Positions 1 through 5,181 of a stretch of 5,181 bases of DNA are shown one piece after another. The notes beneath the pieces are model-generated. The model ran no database searches, was not told where the DNA came from, and saw only the letters and a program-made list of their open reading frames with translations. A program made the translations under genes and the position numbers. Numbering within the stretch: the first letter of the stretch is position 1; every line of letters starts with the position of its first letter. The stretch comes from an uncultured Ignavibacteria bacterium (GTDB lineage Bacteria > Bacteroidota > Ignavibacteria > Kapaibacteriales > UBA961): NCBI GenBank assembly GCA_937868245.1, contig CALMMI010000306.1, forward strand, positions 1 to 5,181, given 5' to 3'.

Positions 1-295
1 GCTTCACCCCGAGGTCTGCAAGGAAATGCAGCAAGGCAGTACGGGAGTAATCAAGCTTATAGATACTTTGTAATTTCTCGGATAACTTTGTCCCGCATCC
101 CGTATCAACCAGAATTGTACGGTCAGGTGAGGTTACCAGCAAACACCGTGCAGACATAGGGATTCTATTCTGCTCATCACCCGGATTATACACCTTCGAC
201 CATAAGTTCTTGGGTACAACTCCGAACATTGCCCCGCCATCCAAACCGAAATCGCCTGTTTCTATTGCTGTGATTGTGTAATTTCCTATTGTCAT
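1..295 (-). CDS. MBL-fold metallo-hydrolase, N-terminal part (runs off the left edge)
   Basis: The frame reads from an ATG at 295-293 for 98 codons without a stop and leaves through the left edge, so the 3' part is missing. The protein begins MTIGNYTITAIETGDF, then LDGGAMFGVVPK (residues 18-29), a DExNRIPM stretch (about 40-47), and the strand-turn ILVDTGCG (61-68) with Asp64. This order is typical of the metallo-beta-lactamase-fold hydrolases that open with a LDGGAMFG...PK segment. The zinc-binding HxHxDH signature should come a little after residue 98 and is not in the window, so catalytic competence cannot be judged. The start is supported by AGGA at 308-305, nine bases before the ATG. Substrate is unknown; the fold covers thioesterases, lactonases, phosphodiesterases and others. 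It lies 177 bp downstream of the transporter gene on the same strand, separated from it by two hairpin repeats, so it may be in its own transcript. The family call is firm; the function is open. Confidence 0.85.
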   Translation of the reverse strand, partial: MTIGNYTITAIETGDFGLDGGAMFGVVPKNLWSKVYNPGDEQNRIPMSARCLLVTSPDRTILVDTGCGTKLSEKLQSIYKLDYSRTALLHFLADLGVK

Positions 296-318
296 GCTTG
301 ATATTCCTTGTAATCGAT

Positions 319-367
319 AAGAAGAAATCCCCCTTAGTCCCCCTTTAACAAGGGGGAAAGAAGAAAT
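319..367. repeat. Direct repeat AAGAAGAAAT flanking a C-rich hairpin element
   Basis: The ten bases AAGAAGAAAT occur at 319-328 and again, exactly, at 358-367. Between them sits the hairpin part of repeat copy 1 (329-357). The layout resembles a target-site duplication around a small inserted element. However, the ten-mer is purine-rich and simple, and its last bases (AAT) also belong to the repeat as defined by comparison with copy 2, so chance or shared sequence is possible. Confidence 0.4.
326..357 (+). repeat. C-rich REP-like hairpin repeat, copy 1
   Basis: This 32-base element reads AATCCCCCTTAGT followed by a hairpin: an 8-bp stem (338-345 with 350-357) closed by a four-base loop (346-349, TAAC). 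It is 26/32 identical to the inverted copy at 443-474. One of the differences is compensated in the stem: the C340-G355 pair here corresponds to a T-A pair there. It lies in the leader of the MBL gene, about 30-60 bases upstream of its start. On the minus-strand transcript the CCCCCTT at 356-350 could pair with AAGGGGG at either 345-339 or 335-329, so two alternative hairpins are possible. The function is not known; it is probably a member of a dispersed intergenic repeat family. Confidence 0.75.
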
Positions 368-442
368 TTGTTGTTTTGATTTCTATCTGCTTATGCTATA
401 TGCAATAATCTGAATAAAAATCTTATTGAAAAATTTAAGTCA

Positions 443-474
443 TCTCCCTTGATAAAGGGAGACCGAGAGGGATT
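443..474 (-). repeat. C-rich REP-like hairpin repeat, copy 2 (inverted), possible terminator
   Basis: This is the inverted partner of the element at 326-357, 26/32 identical. Of the six mismatches, five are transitions and the sixth (T for A) is in the loop. The stem is 8 bp (443-450 with 455-462) with a four-base loop (451-454). The element starts inside the transporter stop codon: the last two bases of the TAA (475-473) are the first two bases of the repeat. In the minus-strand RNA the hairpin comes right after the stop and is followed, nine bases later, by a run of five U (433-429). It may help end or stabilise the transcript, but the U run is too far away for a textbook intrinsic terminator. 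Confidence 0.7.
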
Positions 475-1330
475 ACCCGCGCTGCGTAAGTATCACCCCG
501 ATAATCGCAATAGCCCCGCCAACTATAAACAACCCCGACGGCTGATTACCCATAAATATATACGCAAGAATCGTTGTAAATATCGGCTGCAAGTTATTAA
601 ATACCGACACCTTGCTCGCATCTCCCTTGGTTAGCGCGTAATACCATAATGCGTATCCCGCACCGGATGTAATCACCCCTAAGTAGAATAATTGAAACCA
701 ATTAAACGGGGTTATTACACTAAGGTTAAACTCTACCGGGAGCAATCCAAAAATCGGAATATAAATCAACAGCCCCGACATCATACTAAGTGCGGTTGAT
801 TGTAATGCGCCATATTTCTGAGCATATTTCTTTCCAAGAATGGTATATATTGCCCAAGAACAACTTGCGCCCAACACCATAATATTACCCCAGAAATGTT
901 TGGAATTAAGTTCCAAACCACGCTCCAAAAGAACGAGTATCGTACCGATGATGGCAATTACAATTCCTACAGTTTTCCAAAATGTGAATTTCTCTCCGAA
1001 AAATACGGATGCAATCACAAGCACAAAGGCAGGTGTAAGAGCATAGGCCAACGCTGCATTAGGGGCAGTTGTAAAACTCACACCCCAAATAAACATCAAT
1101 TGATTTATCGGAATGTTTATCAAACCCAAAATCAGGAAACCTATTAAATCTTTTTTATCAAACGGTTTGAGCTTGCTTCGCTGGAAAATCATCCACGTAC
1201 CATACGCTAAACAGGAAAAGCAGCCTCGCAATAATACTACCATCGCAGGATGGAGTGTTGCCGTGATACTTTTGGCAAATAAATGCGTACTGGACGCAAT
1301 TAATTGTTGTAGAAAGAGGACAGGGTACAC
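473..1330 (-). CDS. EamA/DMT-family inner-membrane transporter
   Basis: A 285-residue protein with ten hydrophobic segments, at roughly 3-20, 29-49, 62-84, 92-111, 118-135, 147-166, 179-197, 211-231, 241-260 and 265-282. This is the usual length and build of the drug/metabolite transporter superfamily: two tandem EamA repeats (about 4-136 and 147-281). Family-like features are the NAALAYALTPAF segment (91-102) ending the first half, before FFGEKFTFWKTVGI (110-123), and the matching SVFNNLQPIF (242-251) and MGNQ (260-263) before the last helix. It should sit in the cytoplasmic membrane and move a small metabolite or amino acid; the substrate cannot be read from the sequence. The start is GTG (1330-1328), directly after the TAG of htrA with no gap. 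The only plausible ribosome-binding bases (AGGCGG) lie within the last codons of htrA, so translational coupling is likely. The stop TAA overlaps an intergenic repeat. Confidence 0.92.
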   Translation of the reverse strand: MYPVLFLQQLIASSTHLFAKSITATLHPAMVVLLRGCFSCLAYGTWMIFQRSKLKPFDKKDLIGFLILGLINIPINQLMFIWGVSFTTAPNAALAYALTPAFVLVIASVFFGEKFTFWKTVGIVIAIIGTILVLLERGLELNSKHFWGNIMVLGASCSWAIYTILGKKYAQKYGALQSTALSMMSGLLIYIPIFGLLPVEFNLSVITPFNWFQLFYLGVITSGAGYALWYYALTKGDASKVSVFNNLQPIFTTILAYIFMGNQPSGLFIVGGAIAIIGVILTQRG

Positions 1331-2539
1331 CTACCGCCTGCCTTTTTCTGCTTTTTCGAGCTTCATTTTTTTTGTGATTCTCTCATCCCCGCGCAATACT
1401 GTTACCGTTAACGTTTCGCCAACGCTTCCATCGGAAATAATAACCTGGAGGTCGTCGCTTCGATTGATTTTAGTGCCGTCAACTTCAAGAATAATATCTC
1501 CGGGTTCAATTCCAGCGCGTTCAGCAGCTGAATTGCGCATAATTTGAACAACTACCACGCCTTCTTTTTTCTCCAAACGGTAGGAGCGTGCCATTTGCTC
1601 GTCAATTTCCTGCACTAATAATCCCGGTACAAATTCCCGATCGACCTTACCTCCTGTTTTGATGAAATCAACAGTGCGCATTACACGATTGATTGGAATC
1701 GAGAATCCGATTCCGATGCTTCCCGCTCCACGTCCGGTTTGAGCTGTTGAAAAGATAACGGTATTCATACCGATAACCTCACCCAGCGAATTAACAAGCG
1801 GTCCACCGGAATTACCCGAGCTGATAGCTGCATCTGTTTGAATCATATTACGGTAAACGCGTCCTTCTTGCGGGAAGCTCACACCGGTATTGCTTACCAC
1901 TCCTACGGTTACAGTTGGTTTTGCGTTTATATCGAAAAGTCCGAAAGGATTACCGAATGCAATCGCCCATTCCCCGATAATTACATCGTCGGAGTTTGCA
2001 AATTTAAGGTAGGGGAGATTTTTACCCTTGATTTTAAGAAGGGCAACATCGGCAACTTTATCTGTACCGATGATTTCTGCATCGTATTTTTCACCGCTTG
2101 TCATGGTAACTACAATTTTCTTTGCAGAGCCTGCTACGTGGTCATTTGTAAGGATATACCCATCGGATGAGATGAGGAAACCTGTTCCCAAACCGTGAAT
2201 CTCCTGATTGTACATTCTTCTGGGAACATTCTGGAAGAACTGCTGAAAGAACGGATCGGTAAACATACCACCGAAAGGATCGGCAGAAATTTGCTGTACC
2301 TCAGTAACGCTGATACCAACAATAGCCGGACTGCATTTTTTTACTGCTTCCGTAATTGCATTCTGACGGGAGGAAGTAATGTCTGCATTAACAACATCCG
2401 GATTAGGGGCAGTTCTGGACTGTGGTTGTTTAAAGTCGATTTTTTCAGCAAGCGGGTCTTTAGGGGAAAGACGATTACACCCGAATATCGGGAATGTCTG
2501 CAAAAGAGCAATAGCCGCAACAAGCAAACGAATCTTCAT
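1331..2539 (-). CDS. htrA: HtrA/Deg-type periplasmic serine protease, predicted lipoprotein, one PDZ domain
   Basis: This 402-residue protein matches the HtrA (DegP/DegQ/DegS) family of envelope proteases that degrade misfolded proteins. The N-terminus has Lys/Arg at 2 and 4, a hydrophobic core (5-19) and a lipobox-like IFGC ending at Cys21, so it is predicted to be lipidated and anchored facing the periplasm. Asn22 at +2 does not match the inner-membrane retention signal (Asp) known from E. coli. A linker (22-60) leads to the trypsin-like domain (about 60-295) with the full triad: His134 in TNDHV, Asp164 in ADVALL, and Ser244 in GNSGGPL (242-248). A single PDZ domain follows (about 303-395; GLLV at 306-309, AERAGIEPGDIIL at 339-351, VDGTKI at 353-358), where DegP and DegQ have two. 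The ATG start has AGGA at 2552-2549, nine bases upstream. The gene begins 48 bp after recG, an AT-rich gap in which I see no terminator hairpin, and ends at the base before the transporter start. Choosing among deg paralogues by name is not possible here. Confidence 0.95.
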   Translation of the reverse strand: MKIRLLVAAIALLQTFPIFGCNRLSPKDPLAEKIDFKQPQSRTAPNPDVVNADITSSRQNAITEAVKKCSPAIVGISVTEVQQISADPFGGMFTDPFFQQFFQNVPRRMYNQEIHGLGTGFLISSDGYILTNDHVAGSAKKIVVTMTSGEKYDAEIIGTDKVADVALLKIKGKNLPYLKFANSDDVIIGEWAIAFGNPFGLFDINAKPTVTVGVVSNTGVSFPQEGRVYRNMIQTDAAISSGNSGGPLVNSLGEVIGMNTVIFSTAQTGRGAGSIGIGFSIPINRVMRTVDFIKTGGKVDREFVPGLLVQEIDEQMARSYRLEKKEGVVVVQIMRNSAAERAGIEPGDIILEVDGTKINRSDDLQVIISDGSVGETLTVTVLRGDERITKKMKLEKAEKGRR

Positions 2540-2587
2540 AAATATAATTCCTGATAATAATTTAGATGAAATTTAATTTAAATATTG

Positions 2588-4858
2588 TTATGCGACATCA
2601 AAATATCCTTTTTCGCCCGCATATTGACGCAAAAACTCAATTCTTGTTTGTTCGTGTTCAGGTTTTCGTAAATGGGGGTCGGCATCAATAAGAGCGAATG
2701 CCTCCCGTTTGGCAATTTCGATTACCTCGAAATCTCGAACCAAGTCCGTAAATTCAAAATCGGGCACTCCAGACTGCCGTGTCCCCATAACATCACCCGG
2801 ACCGCGAAGTTTCATATCTACTTCTGCGATTCTGAAACCATCGGTTGTTTCCTCCATTGTTTTCAAGCGGATAATCGATGCTTTACGCTCACTTGCTTCC
2901 TGTTCCTTTTTTCCCAACAAGAAGCGAAAATGATCTTTTGTTGCCAAAAAACAGTAGGATTGTTCACCTCCGCGCCCAACTCGTCCGCGTAATTGGTGGA
3001 GTTGCGAGAGACCGAACCGTTCCGCATTTTCAATAAGCATAACCGTAGCATTCGGAACATCAATTCCAACCTCCACAACCGTAGTTGCTACCAGAATTTG
3101 AAATTCCTTATTCTTGAATGCCTTCATAGCATCATCTTTCTCATACCAGAACATTTGCCCGTGGAGTAAACCCATTTTGAATTCAGGGAATACCTCGCGT
3201 TGCAGGTGTTCAAAATGCTCCACTGCGGATTTAAGTTCTATTTTGTCGGATTTTTCAACAAGGGGATACACAATATATGCCTGCCGCCCGCTCCGTACTT
3301 CCGAACGGATGAACTCCATCGTTACATCCAATTTGCTCTCGAAAACAACTTCGGTTTTAATCGGCTTTCTCCCGTGAGGCATTTGGTCGATAATCGAAAT
3401 ATCAAGGTCACCGTAGAGAGTCATCGAGAGAGTGCGAGGGATAGGAGTGGCACTCATTACCAAAATATGTGGAGAAATTGGCAGAGAAGGAGTTGCGTCT
3501 GCTGCATGGGAACGAATCCCCAAGTCCCGTAGTTTAGCCCGTTGCATCACTCCGAAACGGTGCTGTTCATCTACTACAATCAAGCCTACCTTGTGATAGT
3601 CAACTGTTCTGGAAATATCCGTTGCATTCCCGCTGAAAAGTGCATGAGTTCCGATGATGATATGTGCTTCCCCGAGTGCAATCTTCTCTTTAATATCACG
3701 GCGCATCTTAGCTTTTTGTCCGCCGATAAGCTGCACGATTTCAATTCCCGAGCCTTCAAGAAAATTCTTGAGTGTATGATAATGCTGCTCGGCAAGAATT
3801 TCTGTAGGAGCCATCAAGAGTGTTTGATAACCACCGTCTATTGCCATCAGCATTGCAAAAAGTGCAACTAAAGTTTTACCTGAACCAACATCACCTTGCA
3901 ATAAACGGTTCATTGGTTTACCGCTTTGGAAGTCGGTGGCAATATCCCAAATAACCCGCTTTTGCGCATGAGTCAACTCAAACGGCAGTGAATCCATTAA
4001 TCCTCGTGCGCGAGGGCTTTTGGGGTCGATAACTACACCACGTTCCATTACCTTGATGCCACGTTTGCGGAGCGCAAGCATCATTTCAAAAAAGAACAAC
4101 TCCTCGAATTTCATGCGGAAACGGGCACGTTCCACTGATGCAGTTGAATCCGGAAAATGGAGCATCCGTGATGCTTCACGGATATTCGGTAGTGATAACT
4201 TTCGTAAAACAGAAGAGGGGAGTGTCTCTTTAAGTTTGGGGATTTCCTGTTCAATCACTTCTGCAACTATCGAGCGAATCTGGCGCATCGAAAGATGCAC
4301 GTTTTTCATCGCCTGTGTGATTTTATACTTTGGAATTATCTTGCCTTCTTTGTACAGCTCTTCGTCTTCTTCGTCAATTTTCAGAACTTCCGGGTGATGG
4401 AACGAAACCTTGCGAAACTTTTCTTCATATTCGGGCATACCGCTCACAACCACCATCATTCCAACTTTGAACGCAATTCTAAAGTAGTGAATCATCTGGA
4501 AGAAAATCATATCGGCAGAGCCACCCGATTCATCGGAAAGGGAGATAATCATCATCGAACGGTTGCCGCCTCCATAAGAATTCTCACGGATTTTACTGAT
4601 GCGGGCTACAACGGTGATTTCGTTTTTAACTGAAAAATCTGACGGTAGTTTTACAGAATCATCGCTAAAAAGATTGCTTCTGCGGAGTGTTTGGGCTATT
4701 TCGGCAAGGGTAACAACCGTATTGCGGTCAATATAGGAGCGGGGATAATACCGCAACATATCTGCAGCGGTTAAGAGTCCGGCAGAAGCCAATACTTCTG
4801 CCCGTTTCGGACCTACCCCCCGTATGTATTGAAGTGAAAGCGGTTTATTGTCCTTCAT
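2588..4858 (-). CDS. recG: ATP-dependent DNA helicase RecG
   Basis: RecG binds stalled replication forks and branched DNA in the cytoplasm and drives fork reversal and branch migration using ATP. The 756-residue protein shows the expected order. An N-terminal helix-hairpin-helix-like start (YIRGVGPKRAEVLASAGL, 11-28, then YYPRSYIDR, 37-45) leads into the OB-fold wedge domain (about 79-165). The SF2 helicase core follows: Q-like THAQKRVIWDI (296-306), Walker A GDVGSGKT (322-329), APTEILAEQ (350-358), DEQH (430-433), SATPIPRTL (469-477), ATTVVEVGIDVPNA (591-604) and QLRGRVGRG (622-630). The C-terminal RecG-type TRG segment is at 674-697 (GFRIAEVDMKLRGPGD, then GTRQSG). All catalytic residues are intact. 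It is longer than the roughly 690-residue E. coli protein; part of the excess is a polar stretch at about 56-78, between the N-terminal motif and the wedge. The ATG at 4858-4856 gives the natural family start, but no Shine-Dalgarno is visible before it. It is first in the likely run recG, htrA, transporter. Confidence 0.97.
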   Translation of the reverse strand: MKDNKPLSLQYIRGVGPKRAEVLASAGLLTAADMLRYYPRSYIDRNTVVTLAEIAQTLRRSNLFSDDSVKLPSDFSVKNEITVVARISKIRENSYGGGNRSMMIISLSDESGGSADMIFFQMIHYFRIAFKVGMMVVVSGMPEYEEKFRKVSFHHPEVLKIDEEDEELYKEGKIIPKYKITQAMKNVHLSMRQIRSIVAEVIEQEIPKLKETLPSSVLRKLSLPNIREASRMLHFPDSTASVERARFRMKFEELFFFEMMLALRKRGIKVMERGVVIDPKSPRARGLMDSLPFELTHAQKRVIWDIATDFQSGKPMNRLLQGDVGSGKTLVALFAMLMAIDGGYQTLLMAPTEILAEQHYHTLKNFLEGSGIEIVQLIGGQKAKMRRDIKEKIALGEAHIIIGTHALFSGNATDISRTVDYHKVGLIVVDEQHRFGVMQRAKLRDLGIRSHAADATPSLPISPHILVMSATPIPRTLSMTLYGDLDISIIDQMPHGRKPIKTEVVFESKLDVTMEFIRSEVRSGRQAYIVYPLVEKSDKIELKSAVEHFEHLQREVFPEFKMGLLHGQMFWYEKDDAMKAFKNKEFQILVATTVVEVGIDVPNATVMLIENAERFGLSQLHQLRGRVGRGGEQSYCFLATKDHFRFLLGKKEQEASERKASIIRLKTMEETTDGFRIAEVDMKLRGPGDVMGTRQSGVPDFEFTDLVRDFEVIEIAKREAFALIDADPHLRKPEHEQTRIEFLRQYAGEKGYFDVA

Positions 4859-4877
4859 TGGCAGTCGATAAGAAATT

Positions 4878-4911
4878 GCTGATGGCTTATAGCTGATGGC
4901 TTATAGCTGAT
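4878..4911. repeat. Tandem repeat of a 14-bp unit upstream of recG
   Basis: The unit GCTGATGGCTTATA occurs twice in full (4878-4891, 4892-4905) and then for six bases (4906-4911), about 2.4 identical copies. It lies 20-53 bp upstream of the recG start. Read on the coding strand, each full unit carries TATAAG, which could pass for a -10 box, but no good -35 box sits at a suitable distance, so a promoter role is only a possibility. Copy number of such a repeat may vary between strains. Confidence 0.8.
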
Positions 4912-4932
4912 TTTAGATTTTTATTAAGTTGT

Positions 4933-5014
4933 TTAGGTCAGGTCGGTTGCTACAACCGACCTTCTTTCTATATGTCTATATGGAAAGTCAGTTGTAGCAA
5001 CTGACTTGACTTAG
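4933..5014. repeat. Inverted pair of related hairpins (REPIN-like), 82 bp
   Basis: Two arms, 4933-4964 and 4983-5014, are inverted copies of each other, 26/32 identical. All six differences are transitions. Each arm folds on its own into a perfect 10-bp stem with a three-base loop: 4940-4949 with 4953-4962 (loop CTA), and 4985-4994 with 4998-5007 (loop TAG). Two stem pairs differ between the arms and both are compensated: G4941-C4961 and G4945-C4957 correspond to A-T pairs in the right arm. Both arms also carry a duplicated pentamer at the outer edge (AGGTC twice at 4935-4944; AAGTC twice on the opposite strand of the right arm). The spacer holds TCTATATG twice (4967-4982). The structure fits a REP doublet; either hairpin might also end transcription, though neither has a good U run. 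Confidence 0.75.
4967..4982 (+). repeat. TCTATATG direct repeat in the spacer between the two hairpins
   Basis: The eight bases TCTATATG occur twice in immediate succession (4967-4974 and 4975-4982), filling the spacer between the two hairpin arms. Two copies of an 8-mer with no other signal is weak evidence for function. It is recorded because it sits at the centre of the inverted pair. Confidence 0.6.
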
Positions 5015-5051
5015 TTATTGCTTTTGTTCGCAAATAATCTAGTAATTATAC

Positions 5052-5138
5052 TTACTCTTTCAAAAATTCATATTCATATACTTTCTGTTCGATTTTGGCT
5101 GCAAGTTGTTTTAGCCGTTCTCGTAGTGCCGCAGCCCC
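5052..5138 (-). pseudogene. Possible 3' remnant of an unidentified gene
   Basis: On the minus strand, 28 codons are open between a TAG (5141-5139) and a TAA (5054-5052). They read G-AAALRERLKQLAAKIEQK-VYEYEFLKE, a charged, strongly amphipathic helix with good coding character. There is no start codon in a useful position after the TAG; a second in-frame TAG lies at 5162-5160. It therefore looks like the end of a protein whose upstream part was lost or shifted out of frame. I do not recognise the family. A neighbouring minus frame is open from the right edge to a TAA at 5113-5111 (22 codons, containing FVQAFRGLRHYENG) and could be the preceding part joined by a frameshift, or an unrelated gene end. 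The evidence is short and the call is tentative. Confidence 0.3.
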
Positions 5139-5181
5139 CTAAATGCCTGGACAAAAATTCTACTTATATTGCAACCCAAAA

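Larger units (their letters stand above)
4859..5181. other. 323-bp stretch without an intact gene
   Basis: From the recG start to the right edge I find no complete coding region, tRNA or rRNA. It contains the tandem repeat (4878-4911), the hairpin pair (4933-5014) and the possible gene remnant (5052-5138). Between the last two, 5015-5051 is AT-rich and unremarkable. The recG promoter must lie here if recG starts the transcript, but I cannot point to a convincing pair of boxes. Confidence 0.7.

Noticed and set aside
449..634. A 61-codon plus-strand frame starting in the C-rich repeat
   Set aside because: It runs through the repeat and then antisense to the transporter's last helices; no Shine-Dalgarno and no recognisable protein features.
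1113..1547. A 144-codon open frame on the plus strand, plus other plus-strand frames of 60-125 codons across 840-4633
   Set aside because: They lie opposite conserved, full-length htrA, transporter and recG frames, show no family features, and have low-complexity or Ser/Cys-rich translations typical of antisense shadows.
2540..2587. Separate promoter or terminator between recG and htrA
   Set aside because: The 48-bp gap is AT-rich with a Shine-Dalgarno for htrA but no stable hairpin and no convincing pair of promoter boxes, so operon read-through is simpler.
4878..5014. CRISPR-like array
   Set aside because: The repeats are either tandem without spacers or an inverted hairpin pair; there is no series of regularly spaced direct repeats and no cas gene.
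5045..5050. A perfect TATAAT on the minus strand upstream of recG
   Set aside because: No TTGACA-like box lies 16-18 bases upstream, it is about 190 bp from recG, and it sits in AT-rich sequence where such hexamers arise easily.
5143..5181. A plus-strand ATG opening MPGQKFYLYCNPK to the right edge
   Set aside because: Only 13 codons are visible, no ribosome-binding site precedes it, and it overlaps the minus-strand frames that look more coding. It cannot be judged from this window.
1..5181. A new multi-gene system
   Set aside because: All identified genes belong to common families with intact motifs and no linking theme (defence, biosynthesis, secretion); the cluster looks like housekeeping genes sharing a strand.

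Overview
The window suggests a Gram-negative bacterium of moderate to low G+C (about 40-45% by eye), best guess within the Bacteroidota/Chlorobiota (Ignavibacteria/Kapabacteria-like) assemblage. The guess rests on the general look of the RecG, HtrA and MBL-fold proteins and on the lipoprotein-type HtrA; it is an inference, not a placement. Every recognisable gene is on the minus strand, so transcription runs from right to left.

Layout, right to left. (1) 5181-4859 is a 323-bp stretch without an intact gene. It holds what looks like the tail of a broken reading frame (5138-5052), then an 82-bp imperfect palindrome made of two related hairpins (4933-5014), then a 14-bp tandem repeat (4878-4911) just upstream of the next gene. 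(2) 4858-2588 is recG, the ATP-dependent branch-migrating DNA helicase. (3) After a 48-bp AT-rich gap, 2539-1331 encodes an HtrA/Deg-type serine protease with one PDZ domain and a lipoprotein signal. (4) 1330-473 encodes a ten-helix EamA/DMT transporter whose GTG start directly abuts the htrA stop codon. (5) 472-296 is a 177-bp intergenic stretch holding two inverted copies of a C-rich hairpin repeat, one of which begins at the transporter stop codon. (6) 295-1 is the first 98 codons of an MBL-fold metallo-hydrolase that runs off the left edge.

The three complete genes are packed closely enough to be one transcription unit (recG, htrA, transporter). They do not form an obvious pathway: fork repair, envelope protein quality control and metabolite efflux or uptake are ordinary housekeeping jobs. 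The MBL gene has its own leader and a good Shine-Dalgarno and may be separately expressed. I see no sign of a new multi-gene system. What deserves attention is the intergenic DNA: two different families of small hairpin repeats, each present as an inverted pair, each with base changes that keep the stems paired.
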